From the NCBI GenBank assembly GCA_021432635.1, contig MU270037.1, positions 516,047 through 580,046 on the forward strand: a stretch of DNA of 64,000 nucleotides. Reading direction: 5' to 3'. The position numbers and the translations under genes were made by a program. Below, piece by piece: positions 10,008-20,883 of the stretch. How positions within the stretch are numbered: the first letter of the stretch is position 1; each line of letters starts with the position of its first letter. The stretch comes from Thozetella sp. PMI_491. Its lineage: Eukaryota; Ascomycota; Sordariomycetes; Chaetosphaeriales; Chaetosphaeriaceae. The notes below the pieces were generated by a model. It saw nothing but the letters and a program-made list of their open reading frames with translations, was not told the DNA's origin and made no database searches.

Positions 10008-11896
10008 TGTGACAGCTACACACGGGCGTTGGGGGGACGTAGTTCAGCTTAGGAGCTCGATGACGGGAGGCAAGAGAAAGAAAAACTCTGATCAAGTAGA
10101 AACCTTCGAACCGTAAAGCATTTGTAAGTAGCAGAGAAGGGTTCTATAACCTAAGTTCGAAGAGGGGAGGGCCTTAATTTGTTTCTGCATTGACTCTACC
10201 AGATATTTTAGCCCGAGCCTTGCGGTTGCCAGACGAGGCTCTCGGCGCTGTCCCGGCCTAGTAAGCCTAGTCTTGATGAAAGAGGATCGGACCCCGAAGA
10301 ATCCCGGGATCGGATTCGCTCGTCGGCAGGGAGGAACCGCCTGCCCTTGTACCGCATGCATTAAATGAGTAAGGGCCTGAAGACGTTGCATGTACCTCTA
10401 TTCCCAGCCCAGTTTGCCCGTTGTTCCTGGGCGGAGTTCAATACCCCCGCACCTTGCAAGGCGAGGACATCAGCGTTCCATATACCCGCAGCCATCTACA
10501 CCTCGCGTGGCATTAGTAGAATTTCACACAGCAGATTATGGTCCATTGACCGGCGTAGGAAACTCACTACTGCTCGCGTAGTCGATGAGGTTATACACAT
10601 GGCTGTAGTTAAAGATACTACCGGCCTCGCATATATTAACAGAGCTGAGGCGGGCGGCTGGGCGGCTGGGGGGCGTAGGCTGGTCCGGAGGTGGTGCCGT
10701 AGATGAAAAGGTGTGGTTGGGGGCTGAAGGAGTCGTCGCCAAAACCGATAAGCCAACCGCCGATCCTCCATCGTGTTCTGACATGAGCTAGGTTATTCGA
10801 ATTTAGTAGGATATCTGAATGCGGGGTAGGACAGCTAGCATATCAAAAAGATAAGGTAGGTAGCCAATTGAGTTTTTGTTAAGGAGCGTTAGTAGTCGCT
10901 GCCATACTGCACCTTGCTTAGGCCGGTCGAAACACTCTCAGTGAGGTGGCTATGCATCTATCTTATCCGCTAAAGTGATTGAGAAACCAGTTCGGACTCA
11001 AAAAGAATCAAGCTTGCTGGAATTTTAAGAATGGCCACTGCTCACTGTCAGGGGTAGCTGGCTGGAGCAGGATGGTATGATGCCCGCGGCTTTTCACGGA
11101 GTGTGGTGGATGGAGGCCACTAGGTACCTATGGCTTGGCGAGCATCAAAGCGGGCTGGTTTGGCTCTGAAAACACCCCCATTCAGATGATAATACGGAAT
11201 ACAGCCAGCTGATGTTAACTACCTTAGTAAGGACGCTAGCGATAGTTGACCTATAGCCAAAACGGGTAATATTACAGCTTTGTGGTTGGTCGAAGGGTAA
11301 CTAGAACTACAGGACACTGTCCGCTCATTTAGGCACGATTATTTAGTGCTAAATAAATAGGTAATAGGCATATGGACATATGCGCACTGCTATATCGATT
11401 CCCGCTTCAGGAAGCAGTGCAGAGTCGCTCCATTCCAGCTGAGAACTTTTGGAACGCTAGGACATTGGCTTTTCGAGCCACAGTGGCGGCTGGGACTGAA
11501 AGATCTATATTTGACAATTCCCGAGAAACAGGCTCTCCGTAGTACCGATTGTGGCGCTGATAGTCAAGAGAATCACTCGCCTGGTTTGGTCGATGCAGGC
11601 GCCATGCGGGGCATACTTGAGGTGGCACAGCCACAACTTTTGCGACAGTCGTTCTCAGCTCTTGTTCCCAGCTCTCGTTCTCAGCTCAGCTCTCTTCGGA
11701 GGCATCCAATTGAGAAGCACTGCGCGCGAAATGCACACCACAGCTCCCCGTTCATTCACACAAGTACCAAACTTTCCACGACGACGATCTACAAGTCAAG
11801 CAGTAGTCTTACACGCCCCTACTTTGACTCCCCGTTTAAATAACAACCGCACCATTCAACAGCTCTTCGCCAGCGACCTGGTGCGGCGGCTTTGCC
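10008..11896. other. Intergenic spacer, ~1.9 kb
   Basis: No gene is supportable. It holds the 5' flank of the minus-strand 875-aa gene and that of the plus-strand gene at 11897. A small palindrome (GCATATG-GA-CATATGC, about 11368-11383) and short CAGCTCT-type direct repeats (about 11650-11695) are present. Several 60-110 codon ORFs show no motif. Confidence 0.5.
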
Positions 11897-13981
11897 ATGG
11901 AGGCGGTTGGGGTCGCGGCCAGCCTGGTAGGAATTGTTGCCTTCGTCGGGCAGTCAATCGATGGCCTTGGGAAACTGAAAGCTTTCTTCGATGATGTGAA
12001 GAAGGCTAAAAAGAAAATTAGCGCCCTGTTGTCGGATATTGACGAGCTACAAGATATGCTATTGCGAGTCCAAAGGTTGGGGGAGGTCTTCAATCAGGAT
12101 GCAGCCAACAGTCTTCCTGCAAGCAGCCTACCTGATTTTTCGGCTCTCCAGATGAACGTGGAGGCATGCGGTGAGGATATTCTGATATGGGTGAAGGCCG
12201 CGCAGGAGCTCGATCTCGGCTCGGCCATTGGCCTCCGCGCCTTTTTCCAGAGGGCAAGAGTGGCGGCAGAGAAAGCTCTATTCGAGGAATTTGGGAGAAA
12301 GATTGCGAGCCACCGACAAAGAATTGGCCTCAGCCTGTCCGTTCTCGGGAGATCACTAGACTTCCTCAGCCAGGCCAAGCTCGATGGTCTCCGTCTGCAG
12401 TTCAACACGCTGACGGAATCGCATCTGAAACTACATGATGCCGTTACGAAAGAAGCCGACGCCGTGCCACCTCCTCCTCAGGAAGAACCCCTCTCGGAAA
12501 TACTCGCAAAGGCTTTCCGGCATCAAGAAGCAGCTATAGAAGACGTGATCGGTGAGCTTGCAGAAAGAGTCAGCCTTGACCACTTGTCGACTCATAAAAG
12601 CATACGAAGCATACAAAGCAACTTATCCACAATCAACTCGTCTCTAACAGCTCTCACTCGTGGCATAGGGCAGAGCGTGACGAGCGACGAGACGGATGGC
12701 CATGATATCAGCGACTTAGAGGAGGGCATTAACTGGACATGTGATACTCTGACCGGGACCGACGAAGCATTCATTGACGACATGTGTCTATTTTGCTCCG
12801 AAACATTCAAGGTAGAAGACTCATTCCTCAGAGGAAAGCACCTAGTTGACCACCATTGGTTTGGGAAATGCAACCTGGACGCCAAGCACCAGTCCTGGGA
12901 GGGGCTAAAGTTCCACCTAAAGAAATTCCACAAGTTAGCGTTCAGTAATACGACCAGAGAGACCCTACGCCTAATATTCCGCGGAGGCCGGTCTCGACCG
13001 TATATATTCCGACAAAGAGACGGAAGGTCTCATAAGAGTTGGCAGCCATCGCGACACAAGGACGAGGAGGCGAACCGAGCCCACGCTTTGCAAGAGAGCC
13101 TAGCGAGTTCGCTCAGACAGGCCGGGCATCTAGACTATGGCTACGAAGCTAGCCCTAGGCTTGGAAGAACCTGGTTATTGGCGAAAGGTCTAAGCAGCTT
13201 GGCGAGGAGTGCATTAAGTTCCAAGGCGCCATGCGAACCTTCGCTCAATACGTTGTATCAGACATTGTGCACCGAGGAGCAAATGGTTGTCCAAGATATG
13301 GACTCTACAATATTTTATCGTCGACCGCTGGAATGTGATGCAGTTAAACAGCATCTTGATGCAAAATATGGTGTTCGAAAGCAAAGGTCCGGCTGGTATT
13401 CCAAAGGTTGGAAAATTGTCCAGCCGCCGGATCACTTCAAGTTGGATGAGATTCTGGATGAACCACTGCAGGACTGCGAAGACTGCACGAAAGGGAAGCT
13501 CTATAGCACCGTCAATTTCGCACTCAAGCACATATACAACGATCACCTAAACCACACACAGTCGTTTACCTCGAGTCTAGCAAAGTTCGGAAGGATACCA
13601 TTGGTAGAAGAGCTATTCATGAGGCTCGACTGCGCTCCCCTTGCAAATTTTGGAAGTTCCCGCAGCCCTCATGAGAGGATCTCGAAGTGGATGCGTTTTT
13701 CTTTTCTTGAATCTGAAAGGTTACGATTACTGCTCAAGTCTTGCCCGGAAACCAGGAATATTGTTATCCCAAGCTCCGAGGAGTGGCTTGCGGCCGTTTT
13801 GAGGGCGTGGGACCAAAGCAACGACGAAGCTCTGCAGTTTTATTCACCGCTACCCTCTGACGGTGCCGTGGATAGCCGAGACAACCTCACAAATGCTGGA
13901 ATAAGGCAGGCACTGAGACACCCACTCTACCAAAGTTTTTTATTACTAACCTTGGCTAAACTAAAAGCTCATCTGTCATAA
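11897..13981 (+). CDS. NLR-type N-terminal domain protein with C2H2-like fingers, no NTPase domain
   Basis: The gene is a single exon of 694 aa. The first ~170 residues (MEAVGVAASLVGIVAFVGQS, then amphipathic helices with FFDDVKKAKKKISALLSDIDEL) have the look of the helical N-terminal domains of fungal NACHT/P-loop receptors (PigL_N/HeLo-like group). At about 290-345 there are two finger-like units: CLFC...HLVDHH, and KCNLDAKH...HLKKFHK. The rest (350-694) is basic to mixed and not recognised. No Walker A or NACHT motif and no WD/ANK repeats follow, so this is not a full receptor. It could be a transcription-related C2H2 protein with a fungal N-terminal helical domain, or a remodelled receptor fragment. 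The reading frame is intact throughout. Confidence 0.75.
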   Translation: MEAVGVAASLVGIVAFVGQSIDGLGKLKAFFDDVKKAKKKISALLSDIDELQDMLLRVQRLGEVFNQDAANSLPASSLPDFSALQMNVEACGEDILIWVKAAQELDLGSAIGLRAFFQRARVAAEKALFEEFGRKIASHRQRIGLSLSVLGRSLDFLSQAKLDGLRLQFNTLTESHLKLHDAVTKEADAVPPPPQEEPLSEILAKAFRHQEAAIEDVIGELAERVSLDHLSTHKSIRSIQSNLSTINSSLTALTRGIGQSVTSDETDGHDISDLEEGINWTCDTLTGTDEAFIDDMCLFCSETFKVEDSFLRGKHLVDHHWFGKCNLDAKHQSWEGLKFHLKKFHKLAFSNTTRETLRLIFRGGRSRPYIFRQRDGRSHKSWQPSRHKDEEANRAHALQESLASSLRQAGHLDYGYEASPRLGRTWLLAKGLSSLARSALSSKAPCEPSLNTLYQTLCTEEQMVVQDMDSTIFYRRPLECDAVKQHLDAKYGVRKQRSGWYSKGWKIVQPPDHFKLDEILDEPLQDCEDCTKGKLYSTVNFALKHIYNDHLNHTQSFTSSLAKFGRIPLVEELFMRLDCAPLANFGSSRSPHERISKWMRFSFLESERLRLLLKSCPETRNIVIPSSEEWLAAVLRAWDQSNDEALQFYSPLPSDGAVDSRDNLTNAGIRQALRHPLYQSFLLLTLAKLKAHLS

Positions 13982-14603
13982 AACCACGCGCACTCGGCCA
14001 ACCTCTGTAAGCCCTAAACCTACATGTCGAATGGCGTACTTCGCTGTTTCTAACACTATTTCTCCTAAAGAAAGCCTCATGATGTCGAAGGTTCAAAGAC
14101 AGAGAGGCGGCAGGCAGTGGTGGAATTGCTCCAGGTATCTCGGCGGACAGTCGCTCTCCCTGCGGCTACCGTCGTGGAGGAGACATTCGTTCACATAACC
14201 AATATGGATAGTCGAGCTGCCCAGCGCCTGACCATCCTTTCTCAGCCTCGCAAACCTTAAATATAGAATAGAGCCCTTGTCGGTTGATGATCCAATTCTG
14301 TGCGGATATCTTGAATGGAGGCATTTGAGAGCCAAGGTGATACGGAGCAAGTCCATTTCCACCCATTCCCCCCGGCTCCATCCAGCCTTGTAGCGAGGGT
14401 TGCATCACGGAAGAATTTCTAAAACGGTCTAAAACGCGGAAGTAATGTTCCGCCGAATGTTTATTGCGCCAAGATCGAGGTCGTAAATGGGATCACGAAT
14501 ATACAGTTAGATGATCCAATAGTCAAGCATAATACTCCAATAACAATGCATACCCCAGGAATGCCACCGCTGCGGTTGTTTATATTTAAAGCCCTATTCT
14601 TGC
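13982..14603. other. Convergent intergenic spacer
   Basis: This spacer lies between the plus-strand gene ending at 13981 and the minus-strand LPMO ending at 14604. Two overlapping minus-strand ORFs (14093-14408) have no recognisable motif. I see nothing else. Confidence 0.5.
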
Positions 14604-15510
14604 TCAAGCCTCAAAGTCCCTAGCCTTCTTTCCGCCGGTACCCTTGAAGACCGGAGGGCCCGGAATAGTGTAGTTCTGGGGAAGAGCGTGGTTGTTGATC
14701 GCAACCTAGTCCAATTAGTCACTACCGCCTTCCAATGAGCTCCGGGGCGGAGGGGGGCATCTATATCCTTACCTTAATGTTGGAGTCGCTCTGCTTGCAG
14801 TAACCGGGAATAGCGGCCTTCTGGGAGGCATCGGGCTGAGCGGTGCCGGAGCCAGTAACGACAATCTGCGCACACTCGGCGTAGAACTGGGGAGCGTTCG
14901 CCTGGTGCAGGGCGATCAGCTCGTGGCGGATCAAGTAGTTGCCGGGGGCGAGTCCAGGCGGGATCGTGCTGGTCCACTGCTTGTTACCGCCCACAAGTTT
15001 GGCGATATCCCAACCAGAGGGGGTTTCGGTGTCGAGGAAAACCTTGGACCCATCGCCATGGAACCCGGCCTCGTCGATCTTAAACCAGTTTGCGCCAGAT
15101 CCATCGCAGGCGCTGAAGGCACCCGAGCACTTGTACATCCAGACCAGGATCGGGCCCTGGCTGTGCGTCCACTGCCCCCAGATGGCCCCGACAGTGTCTC
15201 CGGGCTTGACTGTTGCGTTCAGGGCGGCCGAAGTACCACCGTTGCACCGGAGCTTCGCGTCAGTGGCGGTCATGACGGGGTCGTAGCTGCTCCATTGTCG
15301 CTGGATGGTGGGCGGCGAGCTCGAGGGGGAAAAGCCCTGGTATCTACCGCAAATTCGTTAGAAAATGAGTCAAATAGAAGAAATGGAATTCTAGTGCGAA
15401 ACCTACCCTGCGTATTTTGTTCCGGCGATAACGTAGTTAGTGACAGCGCCGTGGGCAGCAGCCTCCCCGGCAAGTAGCACGGCAGCGCCAAAGACTGAAG
15501 AGAACAACAT
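14604..15510 (-). CDS. AA9 lytic polysaccharide monooxygenase (cellulose-active, secreted)
   Basis: Three exons, 15510-15407, 15343-14773 and 14705-14604, give 258 aa. Intron junctions (GTAGGT...GGTAG, GTAAGG...ACTAG) are all in phase. A 19-residue signal peptide ends in EAAA, leaving the obligatory mature N-terminal histidine H20 (HGAVTNYVIAG). The second copper-brace histidine is H95 in WTHSQGP, and the axial tyrosine is Y189 in QFYAECAQI. The end NHALPQNYTIPGPPVF is a hallmark of the family. There is no linker or CBM1. AA9 enzymes use copper and H2O2/O2 to cleave glycosidic bonds of cellulose or hemicellulose outside the cell. They are normally induced by plant biomass and repressed by glucose. 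Confidence 0.95.
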
Positions 15511-17787
15511 GGTGGCGTCGTGAGGTTCGGTAGCGAGGATGGAAGCCAAGTGGAAGGTCTGGCGGTGCAAGAGCGACGGTTAAAGCCTGGAGGACCAGAG
15601 TCTAGTACGAGATGAAGAGGTGCGGCATTCTCTATATCAACTCCTCGGCAACCTATCATGGCGCTGTGCAACGCCAGGCTAAAATCCCCAAGCTTTCCCC
15701 AGGTTTCCCACCCCAGGTTTTGCACCCCACGCGCACTCATAATCTCTCGGCTAATCTGCCCCTGTTGCTCGATATTGCGGTCCCGAACCACACATGATGA
15801 CTTTGCGGGACGGGGAGTGGTCGAAATCTCTCTCGGCAGGTGGCTTATTTAATTAGATGACCGGCTTCCCATAGGCCGCCGTGTCGAGTCCAGTAATACC
15901 GGAAAGAAGCGCCGACGATTCCTCATCGATATTGGCAGAGAGCCGCGGCTCGAGCATGACGTCGTATGGGGGCCCACGATCTTAATAACTCACGTGGGGC
16001 GTCTTGGCCCGCATCCTCGACCGCGCTGGACGGCTTACCGGATAACCGCACGCGCCTGCCAAACGGATAATCATGTGCCGAAGAACGCGTCGGGACCGTG
16101 AAATGCGCGCATTATATGACAAGAGTGATTTACTCTAGACACTCGGCACCGCTTTCTAGAGTGCTACCCTAGCCAAGATTGAGGCGCCGTGCCGTATTAC
16201 GCGAGTCTATCTGGAAAGGCGTACCAGGACCAGGTCGCCAAACTGCTGCATGATAGCATATTCTTCTCGCTGGCCTTTCCTGATCTGGAAGTTGCAATCT
16301 TCACTCATATCCATTCTGACATGCTGCATTGCCTAGGCCCCCATGAGCCCGGAAGTGCGGTCTCTGATACATGAGGGGATGGTGATAGGGCATGCTGGAT
16401 TGTCCGTCTTCTTCCAATTTCGGAATACATTTTTCTCTCTTAATACCTCACCTTTATTTGGAGACTTTTGCCTTCCGATAAACTTTAAATAATACTGCAA
16501 AGAATCCGGACCTCCCTGCTGATCCTCAGATCAATGCCCGGCGAGCCGTATCTCTGGGGTGGCTGCTTTATCTCACGCAGCATCATTTACTGCTGTGGTA
16601 GCTCACATTCTAAGACTAGTGCTTAGAATTAATCCACTATGCTTGGTGTCATATCTGAGAGAATGATAACACTAGAATCTAGAGTCTTAACTCGTGCCCT
16701 ACAGATTGGGATGCTCCTAGATAATGCCCTGCATAGAGCACGCATTCCGAGGATTTGAACTCTAGTAATTGTACAGGGTGTATCCGCCATCTCTTTCGCC
16801 CACCCAATAATTTCTGTCACTAGAAGACTAGAGGCACTACCGTTTGCTGTGACTGAAGATATTCTACACCACAGGTCTTTTTTTCTCGGCTAGATACCCG
16901 GAGGTTCAGGATCGGCTGCACCGAGTAACTCTTGATTTACTCCGAACATATTCGGTATTGCCTAGGTTTCTTTCCTCTGTTGATCGACAGGTACTCAGGT
17001 CCTATCGTAGATGAAATCAGATAGACGCTCGCGTGGGTCATCGAGGGTATTCCTTACGGCTAGTAGTTCGCTGTTCGAAGGGTTTCTGAAAAATTATAGA
17101 CGGTAAAATGTCCACCCTTTATTCTGAAGGATATCCCGGCTAGCAGGGCCCTCTGCCTAGCTCGTGATGGCGGAAAGCTAAGGCAAGCGTACCATACTCA
17201 ACCAGTGGCCACCGGGGCTGTCGCTTTCCATAATTTAGACCGTAACGCAATGCCAGAAAAGCCTTGGTAAGTATTAATACCAATGCTGTTGTACGGCGAG
17301 GCCTTTCTTCCATGTCTGGTCTGCGTGGTGATGACGAAATTCAGCCAGTGGAAGCTCGTTGATTCGCACTCCTCACATCCATGACGGGGTTTCGGTGCGG
17401 GCCGTGACAGTTTTCTTGGCAGCTTGTCTGATCTGCCTCTCCACTACTTATTTCGTGTAAGCAGGCCCCACTTACACCCGGTGCCTTGCTTGTTGCCCTG
17501 TGCCGGCGTCTCGTCGTGCGTCTTGAAGTTCGCAAGCTGCAGGACAATTTATTTCATATTTACACGTACTTACACTCCGCACATTAGCATCAGACTCGGC
17601 TTCACACTTGCTGCGTGGATGTTCATGGAAAGATAATCCTTCGGCTCGGATACGCCTTTACGTCCGATGCACTCGGCGTTGGGGGTTATACATGCATGAC
17701 GTCATCGAAACTCGCCTGTCTTACGCCAGAATCTAGGGATCTTGTCGACGCGTTCTGCTCAGGTATTCTGCGGCCCTTCTATCCGGC
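15511..17787. other. Intergenic spacer, ~2.3 kb, between divergent LPMO and CDF genes
   Basis: It contains the LPMO promoter (a TATATAGA element about 15631-15638 on the plus strand reads as a TATA-like box for the minus-strand gene) and the promoter of the CDF gene. ORFs at 16189, 16629, 17341 and 17424 are short and motif-free. A GTTCAAATCC string on the minus strand near 16750 was considered as a tRNA B box and rejected. Confidence 0.5.
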
Positions 17788-19271
17788 ATGGTGGGAAAAC
17801 GTGTGGTAGTGCGGCCCGCCGGCGAACGAAGCCGAAGCACCGCACATGACCAGGTCAACGGCAACGCGAAGCGGCGCCGGCCCGGTGATCTCGAGAGGGG
17901 GCGCAGCGCCAGCGCCCACCGCGACACGGCTAGTCGCCCGCGTCCACGCTTGTGGCGCTTTGGAGATGCCGTAGAAACAGCAGTGGACGACAAGCGGCGC
18001 GAAGACCTGAAGAAGGAGCTACTCCATGGCATTGACCGCAGCGGGTTGGAAAAGTTCCGCAAGACCGACGAGGAACTGGAAGCAATCGAGAACCGCGGGC
18101 TGCGGGCGTTCTACGAGGCCCAGAACCAGAGATTGAACGACTGGCTCGAGGTGGATAGCATCGTCATGGCCATCGCCGACGACGTGCTCGAGTCGATGGA
18201 TCCCGATCCCGATAACGATGGCGACATGGAGCGTCGCGGCGGATTGCAAGTCGTCCAGGGAAACATCACCAAGCTGCTGCCAGAAGAAGAGAGGCAGAAG
18301 CGGGCCACTGCCGCCAAAAGAGCTGCATGGGCGATCAACATTAACGTCGTGGCCAACATCTTGCTGCTAGCCGGGAAAGGCGTGGCAGTGCTCTCAACGG
18401 GATCCCTATCTCTCATGGCTTCTCTTGTTGACTCCGTCTTGGATTTGTTGTGCACGCTCATCATATGGACAACCAACCGAATCGTGCAGTGGCGGCTCGA
18501 CGCCCTCCAGAGCCGCTTTCCGGTCGGCCGTCGTCGACTAGAGCCTCTTGGTATCGTCGTATTCTCGATAATAATGGTCGTGTCCTTCGTGCAGATACTG
18601 AAGGAGTCAGTCGAAAAGCTAGCACCACTGCACGGCGTGCCTGAAGCCCTCCCTGCCACTGCTGTTGGTGCCCTGCTCGCCACAGTTGTTGTCAAAGGCG
18701 CCATAGGGTTAGTCTGTATGCGCATCAAGACAACCCAAGTGCAGGCCTTGGCCCAGGACTGCAAAACCGACGTTATATTCAACACACTCTCCCTTCTTTT
18801 CCCGCTGGTTGGCACCAAAGCCAACGTGTGGTGGCTCGACGTATGTATCCCATGCACCGGATATGACTAAAGAAGCGACTGACATCAATTTCACAGCCCG
18901 CAGGAGCTGCTCTGCTGTCGCTGTTCATCATCTACGACTGGGGCGAGACGTGCTTCGAAAACGTAACGCGCCTATCGGGTGAGACAGCGTCGGAGCGTAC
19001 GCAAAAGAAGCTCATGTACATGGCGTACCGGTTTTCTCATGTGATACGCGGCGTCAAGAACATCGTCGCCTACCACTGCGGCGACAGGGTATGGGCCGAG
19101 TTCGACATCCTCCTTGACGGTGACACCGCCTTGCATCGCAGCCACGATATAGCCGAGACTCTCCAATACTGCGCCGAAGCACTTGAGGAGGTGGATCGCG
19201 CCTTTGTTACCACCGACTATTCATCCTCTGGCCCCGTGGGCCACGCTGTCGGCGATGGAATTGCGGGTTGA
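17788..19271 (+). CDS. Cation diffusion facilitator, Mn-type (DxxxD) metal transporter
   Basis: Two exons, 17788-18840 and 18897-19271, joined through GTATGT...TCACAG in phase 0, give 475 aa. The long basic/acidic N-terminus (about 175 aa) is followed by six membrane segments. The metal-site motif in TM2 is D215-x3-D219 (SLVDSVLD) and that in TM5 is D324-x3-D328 (DCKTDVIF). Aspartates in place of the zinc-type histidine mark the Mn/Fe branch of the family. SLSLMASLVDS, VGRRRLEPLG and the C-terminal cytosolic domain (YHCGDRVWAEFDILL, HDIAETLQ) are standard. It probably exports Mn2+ from the cytosol into an organelle or out of the cell by proton antiport. The start is the first in-frame ATG. 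An upstream exon cannot be excluded. Confidence 0.9.
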
Positions 19272-19548
19272 ACTGGAGGTTAATGCGGGCTGGCGAGGGG
19301 GATAGATGATATCATAAGATTATGAGCGAGCGAAAAAGTAGTTTTTTTTAAACAACTGAAGGCTACAGGGTACTTTAGAAGTAGCACAAGATGTCATCAT
19401 ATTTACCTTGAATCCAAGTTCACGTTATATACATGTAGGGCGGGGTTGTGTCAGCCCGCCAACGCCCTATCAACTCATGTCTTTCCAGGCAGATCTAGCA
19501 CCTGTAGATGTGGATCCTAATCGAATGCTCTTAATGGCATGCGGCCAC

Positions 19549-20843
19549 TCAAAGTTGGCTCGATACCCGCTCGGCCGTCGTGCTGTCGGGGGTCTTGACC
19601 TCGAGTAACAATTTTCCTACTACGATTAGTATTGAATAGAGGCTGCTTATCGAAGTGGACAAGTCTCACCGGTATTAGCGCCCTTGAACAGTTGCTCGAA
19701 GGCTTCTTCTGAGTTTTGAAGGCCACCCTTGACGATGAAGGCTTGGCGCTGGATTTTGCCTTCCTCGAGCCACTGGGCCAGCTGTTTCCTAGCCTCGGGA
19801 TACTCCTTGTAATGGTCGAATACGATGAATCCTTGGAGCCTGCAGCCGATGTGTCAGTTCCGGACAGAGGAAGACGAAGAAGATAGAAGATGCCACCTAC
19901 TTGACCCGCTGAGTAATGGCCATACCTAGGTTCTACACATGACTAGTTAGCAATGCTTTATCAACTCATTTCTTGGCCATTTACCATAATTCCCTCTCGC
20001 TTCTCGGCGTTGTACTGGCTAATGGCACCGCAGAGAACGAATCTGGAGTCCTTTGCGGCACGCGCAAGACCCATGTCCAATTGCTGGCCCCCGACTGGCG
20101 TGCGTATAGCCGTCAGCAAGGAATTCATTCACCTAGTTGTTTGGAATGCTTCACCCACCGTTGTCCCAGAAGACGTTGATATAGTCGGGCGTCGCCTCAG
20201 CGAACTTCTTGCGGAAGTCGGGGTCACGGTAGTTCAGAGCAACATCGGCTTTGAGGTCCTCCTTGAGCCACCGAACCTTGTCGTCGCTGCCGGCAATAGC
20301 CACTACCCGTCCGCCTTGAAGCTTTGCAATCTGTGTGACGACGCTGCCTGTGGCGCCCGCGGCGCCCGTCACCACCACGGTCTCGCCCGGCTGCACCTGG
20401 CCGATCTTGGTCATGCCGAAGTAGGCCGTCAAGCCGGTGTAGCCGAGCACTCCAAGCAGATCGGAGAGGACCCCGTTCGACGGGAGCTTGGTGGGCTCCT
20501 CGACCGCGGACTCGTGCAGGCGGGCCACCTCACGGAAGCCGGTGTTGGCGAGAACCAGGTCGCCTTCCTTGGCCTTGGAGGACTTGGATGCGATAACCCG
20601 GCCAAGAGCAAAGCCGCGCATGACTTCACCGATTTGGATGGGTTTCACATAGCCACGAATGTCGTTGAGCCATCCGCGCATGGCGGGGTCGAGCGACAGA
20701 TAGAGCGTCTCAACGAGGAGCTCACCGTCCTGCAGCTCTGAGGCTGAAGGCACAGGGAGTGTCACATGGCGAAAAGTCTTGCCAGGGACGATGCTGACCT
20801 TGGGCCGCTCCGCGAGCTCAAGCTGGAGGGATTGGCGAGCCAT
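19549..20843 (-). CDS. NADP-dependent medium-chain reductase (2-alkenal / prostaglandin reductase type)
   Basis: Five minus-strand exons, 20843-20159, 20094-19985, 19932-19901, 19839-19670 and 19616-19549, give 354 aa. All four joins were fixed by phase and family motifs: FWDN|VGGQQLD, GIM|NLGMAITQRV, VK|LQGFIVFDHY and NTG|KLLLEV. The zinc-less MDR family shows SLDPAMRGW near residue 51, GYTGLTAYFGM near 134, and the NADP-binding AAGATGS loop at 161-167. It reduces alpha,beta-unsaturated aldehydes and ketones in the cytosol (leukotriene B4 dehydrogenase/CurA-like). A GTGTGC microsatellite sits directly upstream of the start. The 3' neighbour is the convergent CDF gene, 277 bp away. Confidence 0.92.
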
Positions 20844-20854
20844 GCTGTAGGTTG

Positions 20855-20883
20855 GTGCGTGTGCGTGTGCGTGTGCGTGTGCG
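20855..20883. repeat. (GTGTGC)n microsatellite in the 5' UTR of the MDR reductase
   Basis: Around four to five tandem copies of GTGTGC/GTGCGT lie 12-40 bp upstream of the minus-strand start codon at 20843. They probably fall within the transcript leader or core promoter, where copy-number change could affect expression. Confidence 0.7.

Noticed and set aside
16740-16765. GTTCAAATCC-like tRNA B box on the minus strand
   Set aside because: The flanking bases do not form a T-stem or acceptor stem and no A box lies at the right distance.
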